Positions 33,017-42,855 of a stretch of DNA of 64,000 nucleotides are shown piece by piece. Source of the DNA: JBNLBS01 sp050303415 (GTDB lineage: Bacteria; Pseudomonadota; Gammaproteobacteria; Methylococcales; Methylomonadaceae); contig JBNLBS010000015.1 of NCBI GenBank assembly GCA_050303415.1, positions 1 through 64,000 on the forward strand, given 5' to 3'. A program made the position numbers and the translations under genes. The notes under the pieces are model-generated. The model made no database searches. It was not told the origin of the DNA and saw only the letters and a list, made by a program, of their open reading frames with translations. The first letter of the stretch is position 1; each line of letters starts with the position of its first letter.

Positions 33017-35215
33017 TTATAAAAGCTGCTCAATAATGTTAAGCAACAGATCTGATTTAAAGGAACCTTTGGTTACGTAAGCATCTGCGCCAACCTGAAT
33101 TCCTCTGCGCTTATCTTCATCGCTATCTAATGAAGTTACTATTATTACGGGCATATTTTGCATTTCTGCATGGTTTTTGATTTTTTCCACTAATTCAAAG
33201 CCGCTCATTAACGGCATTTCAACATCGGTTATCACCAGATCAAAAGACTCATTTTGCAGGATTTCCCAGGCATTCAATCCATTCACTGCGATTGAAACCT
33301 GAAACCCTGCATTCTGTAGAATATTTTTCACCAATGTTCGGGTCGTACCGGAATCATCAGCAAAAAGAATTTTAGCCGCTACGGTTTCATGACCCTCCTT
33401 AACCATCGGAATTGCCGCTTGCATCTTCGTAGATGAAGCAATCAAACCAATACTGTTGAGTACGATAACAAGTTCTCCATTTCCCATTAAGGCCGCACCA
33501 ATACTATTTTCAACATTGACCAAAGGATAACAGAAAGGTTTTACGATAAACTCCCTTTCACCCTCAATTTCATCAACAATAAAAGCGACTTTTCTGTCAC
33601 CATCTGATAATAAAATAACCGCTAATTCATCATTATCCTGCGGCGGCTTAGGCGACAAATGCAAAAACTGTGCTAATGAATACAAAGGTACAGGTTCATC
33701 CCCAACAACAATATTCTGTTGGCCGGACAGCAGCAAAACATCATCGAATGAACAGTTCATCACACTATCAATAGCAATATTCTGGATGACATAATGTTTG
33801 TCGGATACTTTAAACAAAACTCCATGCTCATTACTCAATGAAACCGGCAACATCATGGTAAATGTACAACCTTGCCCCTGAATGCTTTCAACCTGAATAC
33901 TGGCATTAATTTTTCTTAGATTGGTACGCACCACATCCAGCCCGACACCTCGCCCGGAAATTTCTGAAATAATTTCTGCAGAAGAAAATCCTGGTTTGAA
34001 AATCAGTTGAATCACCTCATCATCAGAGAGGTTTTGTACATCGTCTTGATCGATCAGCTTTAGCTCGAATGCTTTTTCCTTAATTTTAATCAGATCAAGC
34101 CCGATCCCATCATCGCAGACCGAAATCAACAACATATCGCCCTGTTTTCTCACCTCAATAACAATTTGCGCTTGTAAACTTTTTTTAAACAGCTGCCGTT
34201 CTTCAGGTGTTTCAATGCCATGAGCTACGGCATTGGTCACAATATGTACAAGTGGGTCAAAAATAGTCTGGAAGAGGTTACGGTCTATTTCAATGTCACC
34301 GCCATGAATAATAAAACTGACCTGCTTATTCTGTCTTGCCGCCAAGTCACGGATGATACGATTCAAAGGATTTAATAAGATTGAAAAGGATAACAGCCTC
34401 ATGGCATGGGCATTATTCTGAACCGCTTGCGAAATAAGGTTAAACCGGCTGTTAGTCTGCCGCATATTGTTATAAAGCGATAAAGTCTGCTCAGAAAGCA
34501 AGGACAGTTGATTGCCCCGAATCAGTAGCTCTCCCTTTATTTCATTATCAAAACCAGTCGGTAAGAGATTGACCTGCTTTGCCAGCTCGGAAGACAAACT
34601 ATCCACCTGTTTAAACAAATGAAGCATATCCTGAGTATATTGAATAAACTCCAGCTTTGTAGTTTGTACATCTTCGGCCAGTACCGTTAATTGATTAACC
34701 TGTTCGGGGGAAACGACATAATGTTCTTCAACACTGTGGCCGCTACCGCTATCCTGAGGTTGGTTTTTGTTGTTTTCAACAACTGTTTCTCTAGTCGAGA
34801 AGGGCGAATCAAGATCAATTAGACCTTTACTGGCATAAATTTTTTCCAGCTCAGTCAACAGCTCGAAATATCGTCCCTTATCCTTTTCTTCAACCAAATC
34901 CTGAATACAATCCAGAGTAGACATAATCTTGCTGACCAATACAGGGCTGATCTGCATCTGACCTTTATTCAACAGAGAAAGTATGGATTCCAGATAATGG
35001 GCAAGATCGACTATCTTATCCAGGCCTACACTGCGTGCCGCACCTTTTAAGCTATGTGCGGCTCGAAAAATTTCATCAACCGCCGGCTGATTATCCGATG
35101 TAATGCCGGTTTTCTCCAGCAACAATAAACCATCAGTCATCACTCGAATATGCTCTTTCAATTCAGACTTGAAAACCGTTAATAATTGCTGCTGCAGTTC
35201 GGGATCCAGAACCAT
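33017..35215 (-). CDS. cheA: CheA-type hybrid histidine kinase with C-terminal receiver
   Basis: A 732-residue kinase of the FrzE/WspE type. Order: HPt domain with the phosphorylated His54 in AAHSLKGAARS; an acidic linker of about 110 residues with no CheY-binding P2 domain; the dimerisation region; the ATP-binding domain with N box HIVTNAVAHGIE and G boxes DDGIGLD and GRGVGLDV; a CheW-like domain (about 460-590); and a receiver domain with the acceptor in VITDVEMP. The receiver may act as a phosphate sink or as the output. It sits between the globin-coupled receptor gene and cheB. Confidence 0.95.
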   Translation of the reverse strand: MVLDPELQQQLLTVFKSELKEHIRVMTDGLLLLEKTGITSDNQPAVDEIFRAAHSLKGAARSVGLDKIVDLAHYLESILSLLNKGQMQISPVLVSKIMSTLDCIQDLVEEKDKGRYFELLTELEKIYASKGLIDLDSPFSTRETVVENNKNQPQDSGSGHSVEEHYVVSPEQVNQLTVLAEDVQTTKLEFIQYTQDMLHLFKQVDSLSSELAKQVNLLPTGFDNEIKGELLIRGNQLSLLSEQTLSLYNNMRQTNSRFNLISQAVQNNAHAMRLLSFSILLNPLNRIIRDLAARQNKQVSFIIHGGDIEIDRNLFQTIFDPLVHIVTNAVAHGIETPEERQLFKKSLQAQIVIEVRKQGDMLLISVCDDGIGLDLIKIKEKAFELKLIDQDDVQNLSDDEVIQLIFKPGFSSAEIISEISGRGVGLDVVRTNLRKINASIQVESIQGQGCTFTMMLPVSLSNEHGVLFKVSDKHYVIQNIAIDSVMNCSFDDVLLLSGQQNIVVGDEPVPLYSLAQFLHLSPKPPQDNDELAVILLSDGDRKVAFIVDEIEGEREFIVKPFCYPLVNVENSIGAALMGNGELVIVLNSIGLIASSTKMQAAIPMVKEGHETVAAKILFADDSGTTRTLVKNILQNAGFQVSIAVNGLNAWEILQNESFDLVITDVEMPLMSGFELVEKIKNHAEMQNMPVIIVTSLDSDEDKRRGIQVGADAYVTKGSFKSDLLLNIIEQLL

Positions 35216-35271
35216 ATCAAACGAGCCAAATCATATTACAAATGAACGGTACAAAATCCAAAAAAACATAA

Positions 35272-36813
35272 TTATGCTTTATAAACACTAATACTTGCTT
35301 TTAACTGTTCGGAAACTTTGCTCAACTCCTCGGTAACCGTTTTAGTTTGATTGGTTGCATCAACAAACTGGGCGGTGACACTATTGATCTGATTCATTGC
35401 CACAGCGACCTGAGAAATTCCAGCACCTTCCTGACGAATCGCAGCAACAATCTGCTGGCTGGCAATAACGGCATCATGAATAACTGAATTTAAATGCTCC
35501 ATCGTCTCACCGGTCTGTTTAACCAGGTATTCCCCTCTATCCACCCCTTTTGTACCTTGTTCAGTCGCCATAACTGCACGTTCACTGGCCTGTTGAATAT
35601 CACTTAAAATTCTCTGTATCTGCTCGGTAGATTGCTGGGACTGCTCTGCCAAATCTCTTACTTCTGATGCAACTATGGCAAAACCTTTCCCGGCCTCTCC
35701 GGCTTTAGCAGCCTCTATAGAAGCATTTAATGCCAGCATTTTAGAGTTTTGCGCCAGATTTGAAACGACATTGATAATATTACCAATTTGCTGAGTTTTG
35801 TCACTCAATGTCATAATCGTCTGAGCGATGCTATTAACCCGGTCCCGTATATCATTCATCGCATCAATCACTTGCGCAACTGCTTCAATACCCTGCTCGC
35901 CTTCATGACCAATTTTATCGGCTGCCTCCCCCAAGGTTTGTGCTTTCATTTGCGTTTGCTGGGTAGTTGCCTTAATCTCTTCCAGGGTAGTCGTGGTTTC
36001 ATTAACCGCTGACGCTTGTTGACTGGCTCCTGATGACTGGGCGGAAACATTACCATTTAGCTGATCAAGCATAAAAATCATGGCATCGCTGGCCGAAAAA
36101 ATCTGCTCTGTCATTTCTGATAAACTGTTTATCATCGAATTGATATAATTACCTAATGACGCCAGATCATCCTCGCCTGATACCTCTATTTGTTCAGTTA
36201 AATCACCTTTCGCCACCTTGGCTATAATTTGTTTATAAAGTGCAACTTTCGATTCTATCTCTTCTTTGGACAAACTCACCTGATTAATATCGTCAATCAA
36301 CCCTGCAATATAGGTATCAATAGCCAATTGCGAATCAACAGATAAAATTTTATTCAATGCCTGCTGTGTTTTTAAAAACGTGGTCGGACTAAACCAATAT
36401 TTACGTAAAAGAAGCGGACTAATAATATTGATGTACTGACTGTAGCCTCCCAGATACCAACGTGGCGTCAGGCCAATCTGTTTGTGTACTATGCCTATTC
36501 GCAAACGCCGGTTAAAATAGGCCTCATCATAACAGCCGTCAAACAACTCCAATAAATACTGCTTCTGTGAGTATTTGAGTCGGTCTATATTCGAACCGGC
36601 TGTGTCTATCAGCGTCATCAGTTCGGGATAGAGCTGGATATTGTTATAAAATTGCTCAACAATAAAATCCGCTTTTTTTTCCATCAGCGGCTTTACCTTC
36701 TTTAATAATCGGGCATCTTCATCGGTAAAATTGACATATTGCAGGCGTACTTGACGTTCCTCTTGTGAAATTCTCATCAACTCCGGTAAGGAAGCATTAT
36801 TTTTTTCCATCAT
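35272..36813 (-). CDS. Globin-coupled chemoreceptor (HemAT-like)
   Basis: A soluble receptor of about 513 residues without membrane segments. The N-terminal 160 residues form a sensor globin of the HemAT/protoglobin kind, with the proximal haem ligand His110 in RIGIVHKQIGLTPRWYLGGYS. A HAMP-like linker (about residues 195-245) follows, and then the signalling domain with the tip SNLAQNSKMLALNASIEAAKA. ATG at 36813 is preferred because AGGTG lies about 5 bases upstream; the other in-frame ATG at 36831 would add MNTGVF. It should sense oxygen, or perhaps NO or CO, in the cytoplasm and pass the signal to CheA-REC. The signalling tip is of the Wsp/Frz-associated length class, inferred from context. 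Confidence 0.93.
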   Translation of the reverse strand: MMEKNNASLPELMRISQEERQVRLQYVNFTDEDARLLKKVKPLMEKKADFIVEQFYNNIQLYPELMTLIDTAGSNIDRLKYSQKQYLLELFDGCYDEAYFNRRLRIGIVHKQIGLTPRWYLGGYSQYINIISPLLLRKYWFSPTTFLKTQQALNKILSVDSQLAIDTYIAGLIDDINQVSLSKEEIESKVALYKQIIAKVAKGDLTEQIEVSGEDDLASLGNYINSMINSLSEMTEQIFSASDAMIFMLDQLNGNVSAQSSGASQQASAVNETTTTLEEIKATTQQTQMKAQTLGEAADKIGHEGEQGIEAVAQVIDAMNDIRDRVNSIAQTIMTLSDKTQQIGNIINVVSNLAQNSKMLALNASIEAAKAGEAGKGFAIVASEVRDLAEQSQQSTEQIQRILSDIQQASERAVMATEQGTKGVDRGEYLVKQTGETMEHLNSVIHDAVIASQQIVAAIRQEGAGISQVAVAMNQINSVTAQFVDATNQTKTVTEELSKVSEQLKASISVYKA

Positions 36814-36859
36814 AAAAACACCTGTATTCATATAGACTACTTTCTAACTTTAAAACGAG

Positions 36860-37399
36860 TTAAGCAACAACCAGTCGAGTGTCGGTTAAAATTGCATCAA
36901 TATTGATTAATGTCGTGGAACAAAGGTGCACGCCTAAAATATAATCGGGGTTTAACAACTTTGCCTTTGCATTATAGTTATTTAAGCCGGATACGTTAAA
37001 CGGCACATAATTCTTAATATCACCGACTAATAAGCCGACTATTTTTTTTCCGCTGCCGACTACAATTATCCTATTTAATGACGTTAGTTCCTCATGCACC
37101 AGCCCGGTAAACAAATAACGGCTGTCCAATACGGTCAGGATCTTACCTTGCCAACGTATGACACCGGCAATAAAATCGGGAGTACAGGGCACTTCAGTTA
37201 ATTGTTCAGCATAAAGTACTTTTTCCAGCATATAAGTCGGTATGCCATAAAGCTGTCCGGGATCTAATTCAAACTGCAGATATTCTTGATTGTCTGCTGA
37301 CAACTCCGCCTCAGTACACTGAACCTGTGCCAGTTTTTTGGCCCGAGTGGTTAAAACAGGATCATCCGGCAATAAACGATGAGCTAATGGTATCGACAT
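36860..37399 (-). CDS. cheW: CheW-like adaptor, second copy
   Basis: A 179-residue cytoplasmic adaptor linking receptor and CheA. The CheW fold is seen from about residue 40: YLQFELDPGQLYGIPTYML, VPCTPDFIAGVIRWQGKILTVLDSR and RIIVVGSGKKIVGLLV. An N-terminal extension of about 40 residues precedes it. It lies just upstream of the globin-coupled receptor gene with 46-60 bases between. It corresponds to the second CheW (WspD) of Wsp operons. Confidence 0.92.
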   Translation of the reverse strand: MSIPLAHRLLPDDPVLTTRAKKLAQVQCTEAELSADNQEYLQFELDPGQLYGIPTYMLEKVLYAEQLTEVPCTPDFIAGVIRWQGKILTVLDSRYLFTGLVHEELTSLNRIIVVGSGKKIVGLLVGDIKNYVPFNVSGLNNYNAKAKLLNPDYILGVHLCSTTLINIDAILTDTRLVVA

Positions 37400-37437
37400 A
37401 ACAACCTTTTGTTTTTAAAAAGTAACATACTTCAGAA

Positions 37438-38904
37438 TTACCTTTGTTGGTGAACTAAAAGTTCATTCTTCAGCATTTCAGCAAAACCGGCATAGGTTAA
37501 TGAAAAGACATTGTGCACAGGTCGGCTTGGATTACCCTGCTGGGCCAATTTTAAGGCATTTTTAATGTATTTCATGGCTTGCTGGTTATCACCTTTATAC
37601 AACATAATTTGCCCAAGTTGATAATGCGCTTCCATAAATTCCGCATTTAAAAAAATCGTTTTCTTTAATGCTGCTTCGGCATCATTATGAGCACCTTGCT
37701 GTAGCTCGATAATGCCAAGCAACAAATAACTGTGTGGTTCAAGCGGATCAAGCTGAATACTTTTCTCACAAGCACGTTTGGCTTCTTTTAATCGCCCCAG
37801 ATTAAGCAAAGCTTTAGCCTGAAATTGAAACACCTCCGAATCATCTGGAGACTCAACCCGGAGTTGTTCGCAAGTCGCCAAAACCTGCTCCCAGTTTCCG
37901 GTTTGTAACGCCAAAATAATATTCTGTTTATTCTGATTTAAATCGTTTGTATCACTCTGACCGGAACTTTTGCCTGCAGGTTTGATAGTTTCCGGAGTTA
38001 AATACGTATGTTGTTTCGTTGCAGGCGCCGAATCAGGCAAAAGAGAGCTGGCTTTAAAGAAATGTACATCACCAAAGATCTCCAGTTTCAAAGGCGCATT
38101 GGGAAAGTTTACCGGGTCGGTTGCCGACAGCATTAAAATTCCATCCTTGGCTAAGGCCTGAGAAAACTTACGACAGGCATGTTCGATAACATCCTGATTA
38201 AAATAAATGAAGACATTACGGCAAAGAATCAAATCGACGTTATAAGTTCCATTCATAATGGACGGATAACTATTATCAATCAGATTTAAATAATAAAACT
38301 GAACTTTCTTTCGTATTTCAGGCATTACTTGAAAACAATTATTATCGATTCGTTCAAAATAACCGCTGGTTTCAATAAACTCTTCTTCAGTACGTATCGA
38401 CCATTTGTTATATTTTGCCTCCAGTGCACAAGCTAATGCCGAGCGACTAACATCTGTGCCAACCAACTGTAGATTCCACGAGGTAAAATCATCTAACAAC
38501 TGATGTAATAGAATACAGACACTATAAATCTCCTGACCTCTAGAGCAACCGGCACTCCATATCCGAATACTCTTGTCACCCAATTGCCGTTTACGCTCAA
38601 TCAAATCCGGCAGAAATTTATCCCGCAAAAATTCATTTTGTTTTTCATCTCGAAAAAAATAACTTTCATCGACCACAATATCTTTTATAAAACAAACCAG
38701 CTCACTTGAATCGGTCCCTGTAGTGATATTTGCCAAGAACTTGGCGGGACTGGTATAAGAAAATTTTTTACAACAATTAATTACCGCTTGTTTTAATGAT
38801 TCTATTTGATGACTATGAACTTTGATGCCAAAACGGGTATTAAGAAAATGAATATAATTATTAATGAGTTGGCTATCCCATTCGTTAACATTAACCGTAG
38901 TCAT
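37438..38904 (-). CDS. cheR: CheR-type methyltransferase with TPR repeats
   Basis: A 488-residue protein that methylates receptor glutamates. The N-terminal CheR fold (about 1-275) has ESYFFRDEKQNEFL, the SAM-binding IWSAGCSRGQEIYSV and the catalytic-region motif LILCRNVFIYF. The C-terminal 200 residues contain about four TPR repeats (for example LLNLGRLKEAKRACEKSIQLD and LGQIMLYKGDNQQAMKYI). This arrangement is that of WspC and FrzF. Its ATG overlaps the upstream cheW stop by 4 bases, so translation is coupled. Confidence 0.95.
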   Translation of the reverse strand: MTTVNVNEWDSQLINNYIHFLNTRFGIKVHSHQIESLKQAVINCCKKFSYTSPAKFLANITTGTDSSELVCFIKDIVVDESYFFRDEKQNEFLRDKFLPDLIERKRQLGDKSIRIWSAGCSRGQEIYSVCILLHQLLDDFTSWNLQLVGTDVSRSALACALEAKYNKWSIRTEEEFIETSGYFERIDNNCFQVMPEIRKKVQFYYLNLIDNSYPSIMNGTYNVDLILCRNVFIYFNQDVIEHACRKFSQALAKDGILMLSATDPVNFPNAPLKLEIFGDVHFFKASSLLPDSAPATKQHTYLTPETIKPAGKSSGQSDTNDLNQNKQNIILALQTGNWEQVLATCEQLRVESPDDSEVFQFQAKALLNLGRLKEAKRACEKSIQLDPLEPHSYLLLGIIELQQGAHNDAEAALKKTIFLNAEFMEAHYQLGQIMLYKGDNQQAMKYIKNALKLAQQGNPSRPVHNVFSLTYAGFAEMLKNELLVHQQR

Positions 38905-39434
38905 CGCTTAGCCAATATATCCTGTAGGGCTTGCCGAATTTCTTCCGGTGATTGTCCCTTCACAAAAGACAAGCTGGTTAACCATAATGCTTCGGTATTC
39001 AATATTAAGCCGCTTTGGTCCGGTAGATTCAATAACCCGGTAAATGGCAATTGTTTGTGTTTAAATTCGGAATTCATCTGTACATTTTCACCCTCGACAT
39101 GAGTGATAGCGCCGATACTTGAAACAACTATTCCAATCTGGCGCCCCCCATCTTCGGTCTTGCACACTACCATGGGGGTTTCTATGGTATAGGATGGTTC
39201 TTGTATCTGTCCCAGTCGTAACAGTAAATCAATCACGGGTACGGCTACGCCCTGATAATTCATTACGCCTGCTAAATAATCCGGGGCATCAGGTATAGGC
39301 TGTAAGGCAATTAGAGAAAAGACTTTATCGACAAATTCAAGCGCCACAAAACAGCGCAGATCGCCCGCATCGATTGCCAGATAGTCACCCGCCTGGTTAT
39401 TATGCTGATTTAATGAACTAAACGTTATCTGCAT
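38901..39434 (-). CDS. cheW: CheW-like adaptor, first copy
   Basis: A 177-residue CheW-domain protein (LAIDAGDLRCFVALEFVDKV, LAGVMNYQGVAVPVIDLLLR and TPMVVCKTEDGGRQIGIVVS). It corresponds to WspB by order. It starts 5 bases after the stop of the REC-PAS-kinase gene and overlaps cheR by 4 bases, so the first three genes are tightly packed. Confidence 0.92.
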   Translation of the reverse strand: MQITFSSLNQHNNQAGDYLAIDAGDLRCFVALEFVDKVFSLIALQPIPDAPDYLAGVMNYQGVAVPVIDLLLRLGQIQEPSYTIETPMVVCKTEDGGRQIGIVVSSIGAITHVEGENVQMNSEFKHKQLPFTGLLNLPDQSGLILNTEALWLTSLSFVKGQSPEEIRQALQDILAKR

Positions 39435-39439
39435 TGACT

Positions 39440-41215
39440 TTAATTAATAACCGGCAAATCAACCCAAAACTCGGTGCCTTTGTCCAGTTCACTTTTAACA
39501 CCCAATTTTCCATCCATCATTTCCACCAGTTGTTTGGTAATGGTTAGACCGATCCCAGTACCATCAATTCCCTTGGTTCTACTGGTGCGATAGAACGGTT
39601 GAAAAATTTTTGTCAGCTCATCATCTGACAAACCATATCCGGTGTCTGTGATTATAATCCGCAAGCATTCCTTACTTTTCTGATTACAGGACAAATTAAC
39701 ACTACCCAGTTTTCGATTATATTTAATGGCATTGGATATCAAATTTAACAGAATCTGCTTTAACCGAATCAGATCAATATTAATTCTTACCGTGTCGTCA
39801 ATTGTACACTGGTAATTGAATTCAATATCATTACTCTTAGCCAGGATAGAGCCTATTTTATAACTCTCAATAACAGTTTCTTTAGGATTACATAGCGCCA
39901 TATTCAGGTTCAATTTACCGGATTCAATTTTCGCCAAATCCAGAATTTCATTAATCAAATCCAGTAAATGTCCGCCTGCCTTGTGAATTTCCTTCAAGGC
40001 TTCATTCTGATCCGATTCCAATGGATTGATATCATCTGTTATTAACAACTGACTGAAACCTAATATGGCATTCAACGGCGTGCGTAATTCATGACTCATT
40101 TGGGATAAAAACTCTGATTTCGCCTGATTAGCTGCATCCGCTTTCTGTTTAGCAATTTCCAAGACCTGTTCGGTATATTTTCGCTCGGTAATATCACGTA
40201 TCACACCGACTGTTCCAATAAAAACCTCTTGATCTCCATCAACAGTTAACTGATACATACCTGCGCTGTTAACTTCCATATCCATAAAATCTTCAGTTAG
40301 TGATTTTATCGAACCTTGTGCACACTGTTCTGAATTTTTCAGTTTAATTTTTATTTCCAAGCCGGCCGTCAATCGTTTGCCTGATCTGCGTTCATCAAAC
40401 AACTTTGGATGACCATCATGGTTTCTTTCTGTATTTCCAATTAATTTGGGCAAAACCTTATCACGGCTTATTTTATCTATTTGATCAGGCGCAATCAGAC
40501 AACTGAAATGCTTGCCTATAAGTTCTTCCGGTTCATAACCTAATTTATTGATACCCTGATTTACAAAAATGATTCGCCCTTCCTCATCAATTTTATAGAT
40601 GATATCAGGTACCGTTTGCACCAATGACCTGAAACGCATTTCAGACTCTTCCAACTGCTTGCTGCGTTCTGCAAGCTTTGTGTTTAGCAGGCGCAACTGT
40701 GATTGCACTTCCATTAACTGCTTGTTTCTTCGGATGCTGGAGTCATATATTGATAAAAGGAAACTTAAAATCTGTCTTCTGTTGGAACGAATAGGATACT
40801 CATGTTTATCCAAAGTAACGGCCAAAGTATCTGTCGGTTGCTGATCAAGGGGATTATTTAATAGAAACTCCACATTATGAAGCAATTCTTCGTCTTCAAA
40901 CGGCTTGATGACGTAGGAATCGGCTAAAGACTCCAGCCCCATTAGTATGTCTTTGGTTTCTGATAATTGCGAAAGCAGAATGACCGGAATATGCTTAACT
41001 GAAAAATCATTTTTAATATTCCAGGCAACCTCATAACCATTCATATCAGGCATCCTGATATCGGAAATGATCATGTCGACTTCCTGTTGATGGGCTATTT
41101 TTAACGCATCATTGCCATTATCCGCACTCAAGACTTTATACCCGGCTTGAACCAGCAAATTGTTCAACAACATTTCCTGGGTTTTACTATCTTCGACAAT
41201 TAAAATAGTTTTCAT
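39440..41215 (-). CDS. Receiver-PAS-histidine kinase, first gene of the chemosensory operon
   Basis: A 591-residue cytoplasmic kinase. It begins with a receiver domain (1-125) having the acceptor Asp52 in MIISDIRMP. A coiled linker follows, then a PAS domain (about 195-345) with IIYKIDEEGRIIFVNQG, containing an inserted stretch of about 60 residues. The end is a HisKA domain (SQMSHELRTPLNAILGF) and an ATPase domain (NLISNAIKYN, TDTGYGLSDDE, GIDGTGIGLT). This is an unusual leading gene for a Wsp-like cluster; it could be activated by CheA through its receiver and pass the signal to an unlinked regulator. No membrane segment is present. Confidence 0.92.
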   Translation of the reverse strand: MKTILIVEDSKTQEMLLNNLLVQAGYKVLSADNGNDALKIAHQQEVDMIISDIRMPDMNGYEVAWNIKNDFSVKHIPVILLSQLSETKDILMGLESLADSYVIKPFEDEELLHNVEFLLNNPLDQQPTDTLAVTLDKHEYPIRSNRRQILSFLLSIYDSSIRRNKQLMEVQSQLRLLNTKLAERSKQLEESEMRFRSLVQTVPDIIYKIDEEGRIIFVNQGINKLGYEPEELIGKHFSCLIAPDQIDKISRDKVLPKLIGNTERNHDGHPKLFDERRSGKRLTAGLEIKIKLKNSEQCAQGSIKSLTEDFMDMEVNSAGMYQLTVDGDQEVFIGTVGVIRDITERKYTEQVLEIAKQKADAANQAKSEFLSQMSHELRTPLNAILGFSQLLITDDINPLESDQNEALKEIHKAGGHLLDLINEILDLAKIESGKLNLNMALCNPKETVIESYKIGSILAKSNDIEFNYQCTIDDTVRINIDLIRLKQILLNLISNAIKYNRKLGSVNLSCNQKSKECLRIIITDTGYGLSDDELTKIFQPFYRTSRTKGIDGTGIGLTITKQLVEMMDGKLGVKSELDKGTEFWVDLPVIN

Positions 41216-41926
41216 TGGTTATTTATCCTTAAATGCCTCGAATATTTTTTTATTCTCATTCCCGATCAAATATATAACTCTAAATACAATTTATCAATAT
41301 TCAAAGAATACCCGATACACGCTGAAGTTTAAACTGTAAACATCTGTTTATAAACAAAATGTAAAAAAAATATTCGTTATATTACCATACAAAAAAAACT
41401 ATCTGGCCAATAACATCTGCGTATTAATCAGCCTTTCCTGATTAAAAGGCAATATATAAAACATCGGAAATAATCTTAATCTATAAATACCCGTTAGACC
41501 TTCCTAAAATTCTTAAGGGATTCCACTGGAAATTGACGAGCAGTTGGCTGGAAATTTTGTTCACAGACATTAATCACACCATTTACAAAAAGTAATACGG
41601 ATAGTTTTCGGAGCGTTACCAAGTCCGGTGAATATTTGTTGATTGTAAGCTGATAGAGAACAACACTTTACATAGTGCAGTGCACAATATCGGCATTGGT
41701 ATTTAAAAAATACCAAGCAAAGTGTTGTTTGTGAAGTTTGAAAGCAAGGGCGCTAAAAAACCAAGGGTTGAGAGTAAAAGAATAGTTCTGGGTATTTGAA
41801 AAGATTCAGTTAATCAATTGCAAGGTTCTTTTGACTTATAAACCTAAGCGGTAAGGATATATAGTTTGAGGATAATCCAGCCAAAGTAAAGTTGCTTATC
41901 CTTGGTAATTACTACTGATTGTAACA
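41216..41926. other. Long gene-free region with an inverted repeat
   Basis: A 711-base stretch without a credible gene between the chemosensory operon and greB. It must hold the promoter of the chemosensory operon on the minus strand, but I cannot point to one. Its main structure is the nested inverted repeat at 41659-41729, listed separately. Confidence 0.5.
41659..41729. repeat. Nested inverted repeat, possible structured RNA
   Basis: Outer arms AACAACACTTT (41659-41669) and AAAGTGTTGTT (41719-41729) are perfect complements. Inside lie the arms TTGGTATTT (41696-41704) and AAATACCAA (41708-41716), also perfect. The 26-base stretch between the arms on the left is unpaired or forms its own structure. 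It could be an RNA element, a terminator of something unseen, or a small mobile-derived repeat. Confidence 0.55.
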
Positions 41927-42418
41927 TCAGTTATCATCAAACGGCTGATATTGAATTTTATTTACAAACCATTCTTTAAGGCCTTCCGGGGTTTGCACAC
42001 GCACTTCATCATCTACAGTTTTGCCGATTAAAGCCGTTGCCATAGGAGAATTTATGCTGATGGCGCTTTTTTTGGGATCGAATTCTTCAGTGCCGACAAT
42101 ACGACAATGAACTATTTCGCCAGCTTCATTTTCCAATTCCACCCAGGCGCCAAAAAAAACTTTGCCTTCCTGTTCAGGCGCATAATCAACGACATGCAAG
42201 ACTTCCAGCCGCTTGGTTAGAAAGCGGATGCGTCTATCGATTTGCCGCAGCCGCCGTTTACCTTCCTTATATTCCGCGTTTTCCGAACGATCGCCATGAG
42301 CCGCCGCTTCAGTAACGGATTGCGTAACTTGTTTGCGTTCGGTACTCCACAGATAATCCAGTTCCCGCTCAAGTCGAGTGCGACCTTCTCGAGTGATTAA
42401 ATTGGTTCTGGCGACCAT
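41927..42418 (-). CDS. greB: Transcription elongation factor GreB
   Basis: A 163-residue factor that binds stalled RNA polymerase and stimulates cleavage of the backtracked transcript. The N-terminal coiled coil (residues about 10-75) carries the acidic-tip region around GDRSENAEYKEGKRRLRQI, and the C-terminal FKBP-like domain contains INSPMATALIGKTVDDEV. GreB and not GreA is favoured by TNLITREGRTRLERELDYLW and by the length near 160. It starts 2 bases after the stop of the small membrane protein gene upstream, so the two are cotranscribed. Confidence 0.94.
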   Translation of the reverse strand: MVARTNLITREGRTRLERELDYLWSTERKQVTQSVTEAAAHGDRSENAEYKEGKRRLRQIDRRIRFLTKRLEVLHVVDYAPEQEGKVFFGAWVELENEAGEIVHCRIVGTEEFDPKKSAISINSPMATALIGKTVDDEVRVQTPEGLKEWFVNKIQYQPFDDN

Positions 42419-42420
42419 TA

Positions 42421-42771
42421 CTAATCTTGTTCTTTATGACTAAAGTGACGAATAAACAAGTAACCGGTTAAGGAACCCCAGAGCAACATATATATACTAT
42501 GCAGAATAATCTCCAGTCTCAAACTATCGACTTCTCTGAAATAATCATACGCATCATCAGCCAGTAATAATATCAACACCAGATAAACAGCACTTTTAAA
42601 CCTGATACTATGGCCGTAAAAACAAAAAATGCCAAAAATGATAAAACCGGTAAAGTAGCGAATAGTGCTGTGAATCAGCATTTCCACATCCAAAAATTCA
42701 ATTTTAAATGCTGCGTTAATAAAGTACAGCAGGATCAAACCGATCAATGTAACCACACCAACCCATTTCAT
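42421..42771 (-). CDS. Small four-helix membrane protein, unknown
   Basis: A 116-residue inner-membrane protein with hydrophobic segments near residues 5-20, 37-55, 60-75 and 87-105 and a positively charged end (FIRHFSHKEQD). I do not recognise it; PsiE-like proteins have a similar size and topology, so that is one possible relation. Immediately upstream of greB with 2 bases between. Confidence 0.65.
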   Translation of the reverse strand: MKWVGVVTLIGLILLYFINAAFKIEFLDVEMLIHSTIRYFTGFIIFGIFCFYGHSIRFKSAVYLVLILLLADDAYDYFREVDSLRLEIILHSIYMLLWGSLTGYLFIRHFSHKEQD

Positions 42772-42855
42772 GATTCACCTATTTATTAAGTCAATATAAC
42801 CGTTGTTAAATCTAAATTAACGAACTAATTGTAGTCGATAATCAGTACAAAATAA

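Noticed and set aside
41480..41900. Several GGA-containing runs, considered as a CsrB/RsmZ-type small RNA
   Set aside because: The GGA motifs are few, irregular and not in hairpin loops, and no promoter or terminator frames them.
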